DNA of 64,000 bases. Source: Antedon mediterranea (Eukaryota; Echinodermata; Crinoidea; Comatulida; Antedonidae). Made by a program: the position numbers and the translations under genes. This document shows, piece by piece, positions 49,064 through 61,100 of the stretch (the stretch's first letter is position 1; each line of letters begins with the position of its first letter). The stretch lies in assembly GCF_964355755.1 (NCBI RefSeq), contig NC_092680.1, forward strand, positions 7,107,001-7,171,000, in the 5' to 3' direction. Below the pieces are notes generated by a model. It ran no database searches and was not told where the DNA came from. It saw only the letters and a list, made by a program, of their open reading frames with translations.

Positions 49064-50879
49064 TTTGGAGATGAGTGTTCTTTAGAGTGTACAGGGGCTA
49101 GGCGTTGACTAGCTGAATAGTTGGTGGGTTGATTTGTTTCGTTAAAAGTTAATATCAGACTGAGCATTCTTCAACTTGATTGAGACTGAAAGAATGAATG
49201 TGAATAAAAGAATTTATAATCGTAATGGTTTTAGAAAGAAGAAATATTTATTTTTTTTACGATAGAATTATGATCCAGGTGGTAAAAAAGGTGTTTGACT
49301 ATGTATATGATAAATCAACAACTGGACTTTATATTGTTTATTGAAACAGCGACGTTTACTAGTAGATAGCCTACTAGGCCTAGGCTAGGCCTATTTTATT
49401 GATACATTTATAAAAAATAATGATAATGGTTTTAATTTTGTAAATGTGAAAAAGTACAAAATTAAAGACTAAATGTTTACAATCTATATTTACTTTCACA
49501 TCACAGACCAGATGGAAATGGATAGGTATGTAGGTTAGTCAAGTTCGGCCATTGACATTATTAGCCTTATGAACTTGACCTTTTCCAGACAGATAATAAT
49601 TAAATATGTCAAGAAGTGCAAGAAGTGCATTTTATTAAATTAAAGTTTAAACGGATTTAGGATTGCTACATTTTAGTGCGGTTTGTATTGTCTGTTACTG
49701 TGGAAAAAGCATGTATATAATAGGCCTTTCATTACAGTACAGACAGTAGGGCCTTACTTACAAGGCCTATCTAGTACCTAAAAACTAACCTCCTTCCCTA
49801 CAGTAGGCTTAGCTATGCTACCTTCTTCAGGATCTAGAATATATAGCCTAGAGCCTAGGCCTACCTAGAAAGAATAGGCTAGGCCTATAATAGGCTAACG
49901 CAGACAGGCTAGCCTAATAAAAATACAGAAATAATTCATACTTTACCTTTATTAAATTAGTAAATTTACTGTCAACCTGTAGGCCAGTGTCGTATATTCT
50001 AGCCTTTAGTATATTTAACTGATTGAATACATTATTTATTATTTAGAATAGACTAGGCCTAGTCATATAGGGCCAGTAGAGTAGGCAACCTGTTTCTTTC
50101 TCTGTCGTCGTGCGCCAGTTCGATCGTCCTTTGGGGTGCTCTGTGTCGTGTGTGTACTGTGTGTAGAGCCTCGAAACAGCTGCAACACAAAAAATACCGC
50201 CTGACATTTGTTGTCATGTCGTGGTTGTAAAAAAAAATGACATTTCCCATGATAGGTGGCGCTCTGTTAAAAATTTAGAATATCACAACTACAGAAAAAT
50301 ATGAAATAGCAACATTTACATACATTTTATAAATACATTTTTGGTATACCAATTGTCAGGTACTTGCTACGTTACTAAAAAGTTCAAAATTTATTTATAA
50401 AATATTAATTTGAAACCTAACGAAAATTTTTGAGAAGCAACATACATTGTTGTAATAAAACAATCAAAAAATTCATATTCAATCTCACTACTTTTTAATT
50501 ATTTTGTTATCATTTATAAAACAAATCAAGTTAATATTGATAATTACATACAAAATTAAACAATAAATTTTCTTTAAATATCAAACAATTTATACATTAT
50601 ATATATAAAATTACATAATTATTAATGTTCATAATAAAAGCATAACAACTCTACAATAGAAAATATTGGATTGAAATTTAAATAGGACCCAACGTGGTGA
50701 CTTTGGTTCAACTAAACTGCAAAAGAATTATGATAGTAAAAATTTTCATTATTGATAATTTATTAAGTTTTTTAAATCTTTGGGTACTAGAGTGTGACAC
50801 TGGTGAAAATGACTTCTTAGACCTATAATGTAGTTTGATATTGACAATAACAAGACAATATTGAATAATAATAATAAGC
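49064..50879. other. 5' flank of OTUD7 and spacer towards ALKBH7
   Basis: The OTUD7 5' UTR must begin here. A GC-richer patch at 50090-50175 (CGTCGTGCGCC, GTTCGATCGTCC) is the best candidate for a promoter or non-coding first exon. CTAGGCCTA clusters lie at 49370-49390 and 49850-49920. The rest is AT-rich with no gene I can support. Confidence 0.4.
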
Positions 50880-50889
50880 TTTATTTATT
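50880..50889 (-). terminator. Poly(A) signals of ALKBH7
   Basis: Overlapping AATAAA hexamers on the minus strand, about 90 bases past the ALKBH7 stop codon. Confidence 0.6.
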
Positions 50890-50978
50890 CACGGATACTT
50901 AACTCAACTGAAAGAATTAGAAGCACTTAATGATAATTCTCTAAATTTAATGATAATCACATGATTGACAACAGTATC

Positions 50979-52803
50979 TTATTCAGCGGTATTGCGACAT
51001 ATGACAGAGATCCTTCGACTCTTCTGTACCTTGTTGCCTAGATACGATGACGTCTCATTTGACAGTATCTCGTGTGTGAATTCATATCGAACACGATTTC
51101 TAACAAGACAAAAATAGTAACCAGTTTAATGCTTATAATATTATGTACAGTTATTTTTTGTTAGTTTAAATTCATTTCAGGTTAGTACGGTAACATAGTT
51201 ACCACCCTGGCAATATGGATATGAACCCTGGATGTTGTGATTGGAGGGTAAGCATGTTAACCATCGAGCTAATAGCTCCACTACTCTATTGTTCTGGATA
51301 TGCACAATTTTTTGTTATATCTTTGCTTTCTGTCTTATTATGTGTATATTTTTGTTATTGTATATTCTGCATATGTCAGAAATTCAAATGAATAAACAAA
51401 GATTAGTTTAATTGATTAACTTCTGTACTTTCATGACAATAACTTACTGTAGTACATAAAGTGAGAGTGGTCTTAGCAGCACGTTTGCCCAAATGTTTTT
51501 CTGCTCTACATGAACAAGCCTCATAACAGAAGGAGACAATAAACTTATGCCAGCAATGACATTTCCACAAAACTGCAAATTAAATAAAAATTCACTGATA
51601 ATACAGTCAGTTCTCCCAATACCAGACACCTCTGGGGTACGGTGGCCAAATGTGTCTGTTCTGGAAAGTCTGGTATTCGGAATGTTTTTTAACGATAAAA
51701 ATGAATTTTGGACTCTTTAGTAGTAGTAGATACCACTTACTTTGACGCTATCCACATGTGGTTTTATATATCCATCTTCAGCTAAGTCAAGTACATGAAC
51801 AAGATTTAACTGAGATGAAGCAGACTTTGTAAATGCAGTTTCACGCACTTTTTGAATTATTCTGGAGTTGTCTTCGTTCCAGTTGGATTTCTCTGTTTCA
51901 CGATAACCATGTATTGCCTAGTAAAAAATAATGTCATAATGTTTATTTTGAGCAAAGTATATCACATACTGTATTCAGTATAATAAATTACTGTATCTTT
52001 CAAATACATTAATACAGTATTTTAAACTTCAATATATCGTTATGGCATAGATGGGTTTTAACAATTTTGAAGCATTTATTTTTACTTTTGTCAAAACTCC
52101 CAAGCAAATTTTGTCAAAAGGGCCCTTGAAACCTTTTTGAAATTGGAGAGTGTCATTGGGAATGTGAATTTTGTGTAATTAATTTTTTTTTCTTGTTGAC
52201 ACAGATGATATATTTTAATTTACATCAGTGAGTTGAGTGGGGCAAGTCATTGTCTTACTCTTAGCATGGAGTGGGGAAAGTCATTGTCTTACTCTTTTTA
52301 GCATGGAGTATTACTCCATGCTCTTAGTAATGTTATCTAATTTTAATGTATAATGATATTATAAAATAAAAAATAAATAAATTGACATTATTATAATATT
52401 GTATTCTTACATCATCCCAGTGATCAACCTCATACCGCAAACCTTTGAAATACTTTTGAACTTCTTTCATCAAAGTTTCAGATTCAATTTCTGATATGAA
52501 TTCATTATAAAGTTTAAAATCTTTCTCAAAAATGTCCCTTGCATCCTTGCCTGAAAACTCGGTACACTCATTAGTTATATTCATCGTCGAAGGCACAGTA
52601 TGAGTAGGCCTAGATGAAATAGTTAAGAATCGAACTGGGATAAATGAGGATGGACAAGGCCTAGGTTCTCTTCCCAGCAGTGTGAATGTTGTTGCAGCAG
52701 TTAGCCTACTTCGTCCGCCACCAACACAAGTACGGCGTTGGCCTAGAAACTGACAAGTAAATAGATGCTTTTGAGATCGCCAGAAACATTTGTATATAGT
52801 CAT
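50979..52803 (-). CDS. ALKBH7: Alpha-ketoglutarate-dependent dioxygenase ALKBH7, mitochondrial
   Basis: Fe(II)/2-oxoglutarate-dependent AlkB-family protein; in mammals it sits in mitochondria and is tied to programmed necrosis and fat metabolism. Minus-strand exons: 52803-52411, 51917-51741, 51572-51448, 51099-50979 (stop 50979-50981), in phase, 271 residues. The iron-binding HxD is in YIKPHVDSVK (H about 185, D about 187), the distal His in YEFTHEIL (about 241), and the 2OG-binding arginines in SRRISVICR. The family-specific block FCGNVIAGISLLSPSVMRLV is present. The first 70 residues are Arg/Ser/Thr-rich and nearly acid-free, as in a mitochondrial presequence. A later Met (about residue 74, MNITNEC) would give a presequence-less protein; the first ATG is preferred. 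It is about 50 residues longer than human, all at the N-terminus. Tandem with OTUD7 and SLC12A on the minus strand. Confidence 0.96.
51225..51282 (-). repeat. tRNA-like SINE fragment
   Basis: The minus strand reads GGAGCTATTAGCTCGATGGT (A-box-like) and then CCAGGGTTCATATCC (B-box-like) in a tRNA-sized span. It lies in the last ALKBH7 intron. Confidence 0.5.
51603..51720. mobile_element. MITE family C, truncated copy
   Basis: It starts ACAGTCAGTTCTCCCAATAC, then GACACCTCTGGGG and GAAAGTCTGGTATTCGGAAT. The right terminus is not found. It lies in an ALKBH7 intron. Confidence 0.6.
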
Positions 52804-53042
52804 TGTTATTCTAAATATTCAAGCAAACAAATACGTTACTTAATTTCGCACAAACCAACTTGTGTAAACTATTTAATTGCATATTTATAACAATAAATAT
52901 TCCAACACTCTTTTTGCTGCTGAAAATGGATACCATATTTCGCTAATTTTAGTTTCTTGAGGGCGCCCTTTACAATATGAAATAAAAAACAATAAATATT
53001 TTTATAAACTATAAACAACTCAGACAACACATAAGAAATATC

Positions 53043-53052
53043 TTTATTTATT
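53043..53052 (-). terminator. Candidate poly(A) signals of the SLC12A gene
   Basis: Overlapping AATAAA hexamers on the minus strand, 2.1 kb beyond the cotransporter stop codon. If used, the 3' UTR would be long and include the minisatellite at 53555-53850. Assignment is by position only. Confidence 0.4.
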
Positions 53053-53554
53053 CAATGCAATGTAACAATATTTTCACATTAATTTACACAGACAAGTTAA
53101 AAAGAAGTGCTAGTATTAAGGATCATTTTTAGTACTTTCTACACCTATTTTAAATACTAGTTTTAAGGTAACATTTGCAAACATTGCTACACGATTCTAT
53201 GAAAGAAATTAACATATATAATTGTTAACATTGAATTTGTTTTATTAATTAAAATTTGTCAGATGTCAGTCAATAATTAAATACCAAAATAAAATAACGG
53301 TGAAAGTGACAAAATATGTATTACGTATACGGTACATTATATTTAAATACATTGGCAGTAGATATACATAACTGTTACAAAACAAAAAAGAATACCAGAT
53401 TTTAACAACTACTGTATCAAACAGATTGATACTTTTATACACAGTAAAATAGTTATATTTAATAGATAATATAAATATTGTGGCAAATGCATACAAATTA
53501 TAAATAAAAAATCCAAAGGCACACATTCTTAAAATATTGCATTTTACGACATAT

Positions 53555-53850
53555 GCCTATATATAGTATAGCATCTGACATATGCCCATAGTACGATATC
53601 TGATATCTGCTCATATATGGTATAGCATCTGACATATGCCCATAGTATGACATCTGACATCTGCTCATATATAGTATAGCATCTGACATATGCCCATAGT
53701 ATGACATCTGAATGACATATGCCCATAGTACGATATCTGACATATGCCCATAGTATGACATCTGACATATGCCCATAGTATGACATCTGAATGACATATG
53801 CCCATAAATAGTATAGCATCTTACCTGTACATATGCCCATATATAGTATG
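53555..53850. repeat. About 25-bp minisatellite (ATATGCCCATAGTATGACATCTGAC type)
   Basis: About 12 variable units built from CATATGCCCATA, GTATGACATCTG or GTATAGCATCTG and occasional TCTGCTCATATATG. The CATATG palindrome makes it semi-symmetric. It gives accidental open frames on the minus strand. Confidence 0.9.
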
Positions 53851-54756
53851 ACATCTTGCATTAATGTATTCAGGCTTTTATACTGTGAACCTTCTTAAAA
53901 TAATATTGTTATTATATTTAAAGCAAAGCAAGAAATCCAGCGTAAACATTTTAACATTGATGCAAGATTCACAACTTTTATTTCAGGAGTATTTTTTCTT
54001 CAACAATTTAAAAATAGGTTTCATATTGTTATAAAAGTAACCAGAAAGTGTAAAAATGTATGTACTGTGACAGTTGAAGTTATTTTAAACCTTAAATGAT
54101 ATCATCAAAGAAATAAGACAAAACATCATCACAATCTGCAGGGAAGATCCAGGGGAAACGGGAAAGAACATCACCAGCTGGTAACAAACAATTGGTTAGC
54201 AGAGTGTTAGGCGGTGTACAGACTAACCATATAGCTCAAGCATTATAAATATGAAACGACAAAATATTTAGTTACACCTAGACTCGGCATTTTAATGCTG
54301 TTTTTAATATGCCTATCCTAGTTGAAGTCGTGCCGCTCGACACATTATTTATTGTTTGGTGCAAGTAGGGTTAGGTTCAGGTGTTTAGGTGAAATAGCAA
54401 GCTGTGGTGTTACTTGTTTGATATTTTTTTAAAGTAAAATTTTCTTGATTGGAGAGTGATTTTAAATCATTAGTTCCCACTAATTTAATAATCTCTTATT
54501 TACAGCCTGTGTCAATATACATAATATAGTCATGAAACAATATTTTTAAATATTTTAAGTAAGATAATATCAAATAACATTTTAATATCATCTTAATTAG
54601 TTTCATCTCTCTGGTAAATACACAAATTCATTTTACATGACAATCTGTATGCTGCATAGCAATACTATTTACAATCTTTAAAATAAACCTTTCTTTTAAT
54701 CAAATTACACTGGTTTGTATATTTTGGTCCTGTGTATGGTTTTGATGTATTCCAGT

Positions 54757-54913
54757 ACAACTTCTATTAAGGTGACACCTCCGGGACCAAATTGGACACC
54801 AAAGTGTTAAAACATATAGTATTGCCTTTATGTTTTTTTAAATCGGAACATATCATCTTACATAGGCATGTCCCCTAAATAGGGAGGTACCAAAGATAGG
54901 CTTTACTGTATGG
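54757..54913. repeat. Dispersed repeat family D copy
   Basis: ACAACTTCTATTAAGGTGAC, GGGACCAAATTGGACACC, then GTCCCCTAAATAGGGAGGTA and GGCTTTACTGTA. Mirrored GTCCC/GGGAC structure shared with other family D copies. Confidence 0.55.
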
Positions 54914-55182
54914 ACATATAGTAAAGTACTTTTCTGTACTGGTTCTATTCTCAGCCAAGTAATGCTGTCAATTCAGCAGCTTTGACTAGCTTTAACTACA
55001 AAATTTGAAATATATCCATTTTCATTAGACCTATAATTGTGATAAATAATGTAGTATGAGACATGAAATATCAATAAACAAATATCCAATCAAGTATAAA
55101 TAAAGTCATCTATTATTGCTAAGAGAATAATAACCTTGTAAAGATATTATAATATATATATATACTGTACACTTATCGCCTC

Positions 55183-58100
55183 TTAAGAATAGTACGTAAG
55201 CACACTGGTTTGATTTCCTCTCATTAAGACAATTGGTGGCAATTCCTTAGCGTTGCATAGTGTTTCCAGCCACGACATGTACATGTAAGCTGAACAAGCT
55301 TCTTTTCTAGGCATTGGAAGTGTCCTGAAACAGAAACAGAAACAAAAATGATAATAATAGTTCATTCTTATATAGCGAATATAAGCAAGCTCTTAATCAC
55401 TTTTTTGGATCAAACACGTATGGAAACATACTCCCATAATGCAGCTAGTAATCAGCGCAAAATTGTGTCTTGATCTAACCGGGTACCCATTTTATACACC
55501 TGGGAGGAGAGAGGAAAATGCAAGTAAAGCGTCCTGCCTAAGGCAAGCAATACGGCAAGAGTTTGATTCGAACCACAATCTCACGATCAGTAATCAAACG
55601 CCCATCACACTGCGCCATACACCCTCATAAGTATATATTAAGTATAACTTATTGATATATATATATATATATATATATAATATAATTTGAAACAATAGAG
55701 ATGAGGAAATGTTCTGTGCCTAATGTGTTTATATATATAAAAGTATCTCTTCGGAGATCCCGCCTCGTGAATAAAAATACTGAAAGATGAGGGCGTATCA
55801 ATTTGATCTCTGTTGCGCGTGCGTACAACTGAGGACTAGGGCTGTTCCGCCGTACCACGCCGAGAATGTTAAAGAGTCGCTATCCAATCGAGTTTGAACA
55901 ATACCATGAAAGCCCCGAAAACTCGATTGGATAGCGACTCTTTAACATTCTCGGCGTGGTACGGCGGAACAGCACTAGTCCTCAGTTGTACACACGCACA
56001 CCAGAGATCAAATTGATACGCCCTCATCTTTCAATATATATATATATTGTCCTCCTAAAAAATTACTTTTTTTTTTGTCCTATTGACATTTTCATGTCAC
56101 ATATAGTTATTCAGTTTGACCAAAAATTATATTTTAACAAATTATTCACCATTATTTCAACCATAAGGCCAGACAACAGGTTTTTTGTTATTATATTAAC
56201 AGTTTATTTTGTCATTTTCAAGTGAAAAACTTATTAAAACTACAAAATGATCTATTAAAAGTTTGGTATAAAACTTACAAGAAAATTAACCTTGCATCCA
56301 TAGAGTGTTTAAATAACAGTTCTCTCAATCGTATATTTCTATATGTCTTTTCCTTCAAATTTTTTCTTTCTTCATTTGTGATATACCCAGGAAAATCTTT
56401 CTCATCTTGGTCTTTATGTAACATCCAAGGGTTCACTATTGCTTCAAAGGCTTCCAAACTATGTAAAAGAATAATAATAACAACATATTACTATTAAAAA
56501 CCTGCTATCAAATTACTGATAAGCAATTGCACAAGAAGAAAAATGCAATAAAAAAATGATTTTACTTTATAACTAAAAGATAAACACACACATGTATAAA
56601 CAAATGGGGACAGGCAAACTAGTACAGGACAGAACAGTATTGGATCTCACCTGACGTCTGTGGGTTTCTTTCCAATATCTGGTATAATTTCTACACTATG
56701 ACAGTCAATACGAAATTTACTCAGCATATTTGCCATACTGCAAAATGGAAAAAAACAAAAAAACAATGCTCATATTAAACATTGAAAACAGAAACCGTGT
56801 CCAATTAACATTTTAAGTGACAAAAAAATGTGCCCATATTTGGACATACCACTACCATATTTGGGAACATCACACTCTTTTTAATATAAAAAAATAAAAA
56901 TAATTGAATTTGATGTGATGTGAAAAACTTATATCAAAACATCTTTATAACATGTCAACTATACAAAATGGAAAAGATAGTTGGGTGCTTGATTTTGGGA
57001 AACACCAAAACAAACAAGACAGTTATTTCACCTTATCTTCTCTTTCTCTATCTGGTCCTTCTTTCCACCAGCAAATACTCTCAGCTTGCATCGTTCCCAT
57101 TGCCGCCTCAGAGTGAGAATATGTGGAATAAGTAAGGTCAAACCTGCATAAGAGGAATGATAGAATGGAATCTACTAATCTGCAATTATATGCGAGTTCA
57201 TTCTTGTTACAATGAGAACATTATTTATACCATTGCACTCATAAACAATCATTATTTGTATACTATTGCAATGATGGTTATGCAATTATTTGTACCCTTG
57301 CACTCTATATTTGTACACTACATGTCATGTTTACTAACCTCCATCATCAAATAGCCACCATACATCTATGGTTCCCTTAGCCTGCTTTTCCTGGAATGCA
57401 TTGACAGATCGAATCACGCTTCCGGGTTTGTGGCCTCTCATTAAAGCTGTGCTATCCTGAACAGGCTTCTCAATAGATTTTCGTTTCTCAGAATCTTTAC
57501 TTTCCCACGATTCCTCAAGGATCAATGGTTCCGCTTCATCAATCGTGAGCTCAGAAGCTGAATAATTAGAATGATCAATATCAAACTTTATGTGACAAAA
57601 AAGGTGTGATGTGCAAATATATCAGTAATATCCCCAAATATGGTAGATGTATTGTCCCTTGAAACACAAAAAATAAAAAAAAAATATTCTAAATTTAAAT
57701 TGGCCATATCAAAGTAATATTAAAGTTATTCACTTTAAGTCGAAAATTTGAGGCAAAAACAACAAGTTTACGTAATTAACAGATAAATTAATTTGATTAC
57801 ATTTCGTCTGGAAAATCGTCCCGAGCGAAAATAAACAAAGACTTCAAACCACGAGTATGGATAATGCATGATGCTAACTAGGACAACTCGTCGCAGTTGA
57901 GAAGGTGTTTTCACACAGATCGCGAGGAAGTTTTATGATTATGCATACCGAGTAGCCAAACAAGCGCATTGCATTATGAGATATGTTTGATCGAAAACTT
58001 TGACTGGAAGTCAAAGTTATTTTTTGAACAAAAAAACGTCCGTATTTCAGTTAAATTATTTTTTTGGTGAAAGTTAATAACTATTAATTATGATACTTCA

Positions 58101-61100
58101 AAATGACCCACCTTTTTTCAAAATATATTTAAAAAAATTTTTTTAGTTAGTCAAAGGGATACATTTTTAAGACAATGGTACAGATTTAATTTGTTTGACA
58201 TCCAACAATGATCCCAAATTAGATCATCAAATACTGTAGTATGTGTCAGTAATGGCAAATCAAATATTTCATTTACAGGTTTAATAACAGTATCATGATA
58301 TTGGCAATAATTGTCTTTCTAGGTTCTGGAAGATGACGATGACATTTTACAAAATTGTTTCTTCAGCTCATTTCTTAAATATACTTTGGTAACAGTTTAA
58401 AAATGAAAATAAAAGAGTTACGTTTTTTAGATTTGTTTCCATTCTGTAATTGCTGATTGAGGGCAGCAGACACATCTAGGCCTTGTGGAAAACGTAGAAT
58501 GGCTACACCATAATTCAGATCAAATGCATCACTAAAAATGACAAAAATAAACTTTTTTAATAGTAATTGTTCCCAATTTCAAATTTCACAAGGTTATTTA
58601 TGTAATTTTAAAACAATGCAGTATTATTTGAACTAAGGTAATATTAAGATTTAAAAAATATGTGGGAGAGAACTGATCTGTGCAATGAGAATTTCTTGGG
58701 AAAAAAAATATGCAGATGAATAAAGTATTTGTTGGTATGAAGAATATAAGACAAGATACAGGAGTATTAGTAGTAAAGATAAAGGTAATGCATATCCATT
58801 CAAATAATTAATACAAACACCATGTGCCATTATAATCGTAACAGGTCTGCACAGTAAAGGAAGATGATGATGAGTAAAGCTCTGTCCCCACTATCAAACT
58901 TTTTGTGACAAAAAATGTAATGTGCCCATATATGGGCATATCATATCACTCATATTTAGGCACATCACAATTTGTTGTCAAACTAGTTTGATATTGTAGA
59001 CAGAGCTTAAGAAATTAATAATAAAACTATACCATTATATTATGGTACTTACTGAATAATGCCAACGTAGTCAACTACACTGCTTGCTGTATCTTTTTGC
59101 CAATTAGATTTAAAACCCAGGAACACTGTATTAGGCTTTATTTTTCCAAGACCAATTAACTGAAAAGTGAATAAATTACAACATCAGGGCTATAGCTATC
59201 ATTTTGAATGCCACATTTCTATTGATAATTTATATTTAAAACATCTTTGCCTCTTCTATTTTTAACTCTCCCAATACGGGACACCTTTGGGCTGGCCAAA
59301 TATGTTCTGGTTTTCCAGAAATGTTGGTGTTAGGAATGTGATTTGAATGGTAAAAATAAATTTGGGACTGTTTGGACTTCTGAAAGGTATTGGGAGAGTT
59401 TCCAGAGAGTCTGGTAGTGGGAGAGTTGACTGTACAGTAGTGACCTATCATTTTTCCATGCGACTATAAAGCTATTAAGTAATTACTCCAATGTGATCAT
59501 ATGCTTCTCAGTAAGCACAGAATAACTTTTCTAATCGGAAGATTTGTAGTCGCACAAAAAGACACATTCTCTTGGATAGAATGGGTGATACCACTATACT
59601 TATGCTATGCCAATTATTATCTGTGTGTTACTGTATTCTAATATACAATAGATTTACATCTAATAATAAACTTACTTGTAGTAAACTCTGTGCTCCTGTC
59701 CTTAATGATGTTGATATAACAGGTGAATAAAATCCTTTGATTTTTTGCTTTAGTAGCCAATTTGTGTAGTCTTTCGATGTTGATGTCAATTGGTCCAAGT
59801 TTTCTTCTTGGTTACCCTAGAAAAGAATGCCAAATAGACACATTGAACTTGCAAAACAACATACAGCTAATCACCTCCATTACGTTACCCTGATATACAT
59901 ATCCTATATATTTATTTATTCAACTTTGTTTTACAAGATTAACTCTAACAGCTGTACTTAGCAGTATAGCTGACTTGAAGAGGCCCTCTTCAAGAACAAA
60001 CATATACAGAAGACATTCAAACATAAAGACACAAGAGGATTCATAACATGATCAAACAGATTAAAAATGTAAATATTTAAAAAAAACAAAAAATTAGAAA
60101 AATGTTAAAATTCATTAAAAAAAAATAAAACTTTAAAGTTCATAAAAAGACATTGGTACCAAATATTGCTTATATATTAATTTACGTAAAATGATAGAAG
60201 AAGTATATTTTGAGATGTACAACATTTTAAGTACCTTTAATATGACATTCTGACTCTAGTTACCTTAAAACTAAATGATCAGTATGACCTGAGGACACAC
60301 TTCGCTTTAAGTTTTTATCTAGGTGAGGGACGGGTTGCCTTTTTTTTATTCTACATGAACTTGAGTTAGTCCTTCTCTTAAAATGTCTGACAACCGTCAT
60401 GACAAATCCTAGACACCCAGTCACAATTGACAATTCCTGCATTCGCCCACATAAGTATAAATACATATGCCTTATTGGCAACTCATTTTGTATGAACTTA
60501 AAAATTTACAAAAATAAAGTTACTTACAACAATAACATTTCCACATACAAGAAGACTTGTGTTTTTAGTGATATGTGATACAAAGTGAACCAGCGCTGGA
60601 CGACAATCTGGTGTACCGCTCAACACTAGACACTGTGGTCTGCAAAAGCACAAAAGAAATTGTATTATTCAATATGACAGTAGAACCACACTATTAAGGA
60701 GCCACCTTCGAGACACAAAGCGTCCCCTTAATAGGGGTATTTCCTTGGTTTGTTGTAATGTTCAAACATATATTATATTGTATTGGTCTTAGCCTTCCAA
60801 TGTATTAACCGCCCTTCACACCTCTCACTTGATCTCACAAACTCATTAAAGGATGAGGGACATAGGCCATGCATTATTTTAAAACCTAATGCGAGTCTAT
60901 ACACTTTAAATAAACCTTTAATATTTAAAATATTTAGGGTCTTTAACCTATATAATATGAAGTGTCCCAATTTCCTTTTCAATTCAATTTCAATTTCTTT
61001 TTATTTCGGAAATATCATCCATATAAATAAACTTATTAATAGAAAAAGAAAAATCTAAACTTAAGTATAAAGAATGCTTCTCCATCTACAATACATTTTG

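Larger units (their letters stand above)
53053..55182. other. Region downstream of the SLC12A stop, probable 3' UTR and spacer
   Basis: No supported gene. It contains the ATATGCCCATA minisatellite and a family D repeat (54757-54913). Stops occur in all frames outside the minisatellite. Confidence 0.45.

Noticed and set aside
53498-53861. 105-118 codon minus-strand ORFs with repeated YYGHMSD
   Set aside because: They are products of the ATATGCCCATA minisatellite in two frames at once; no domain and no splice support.
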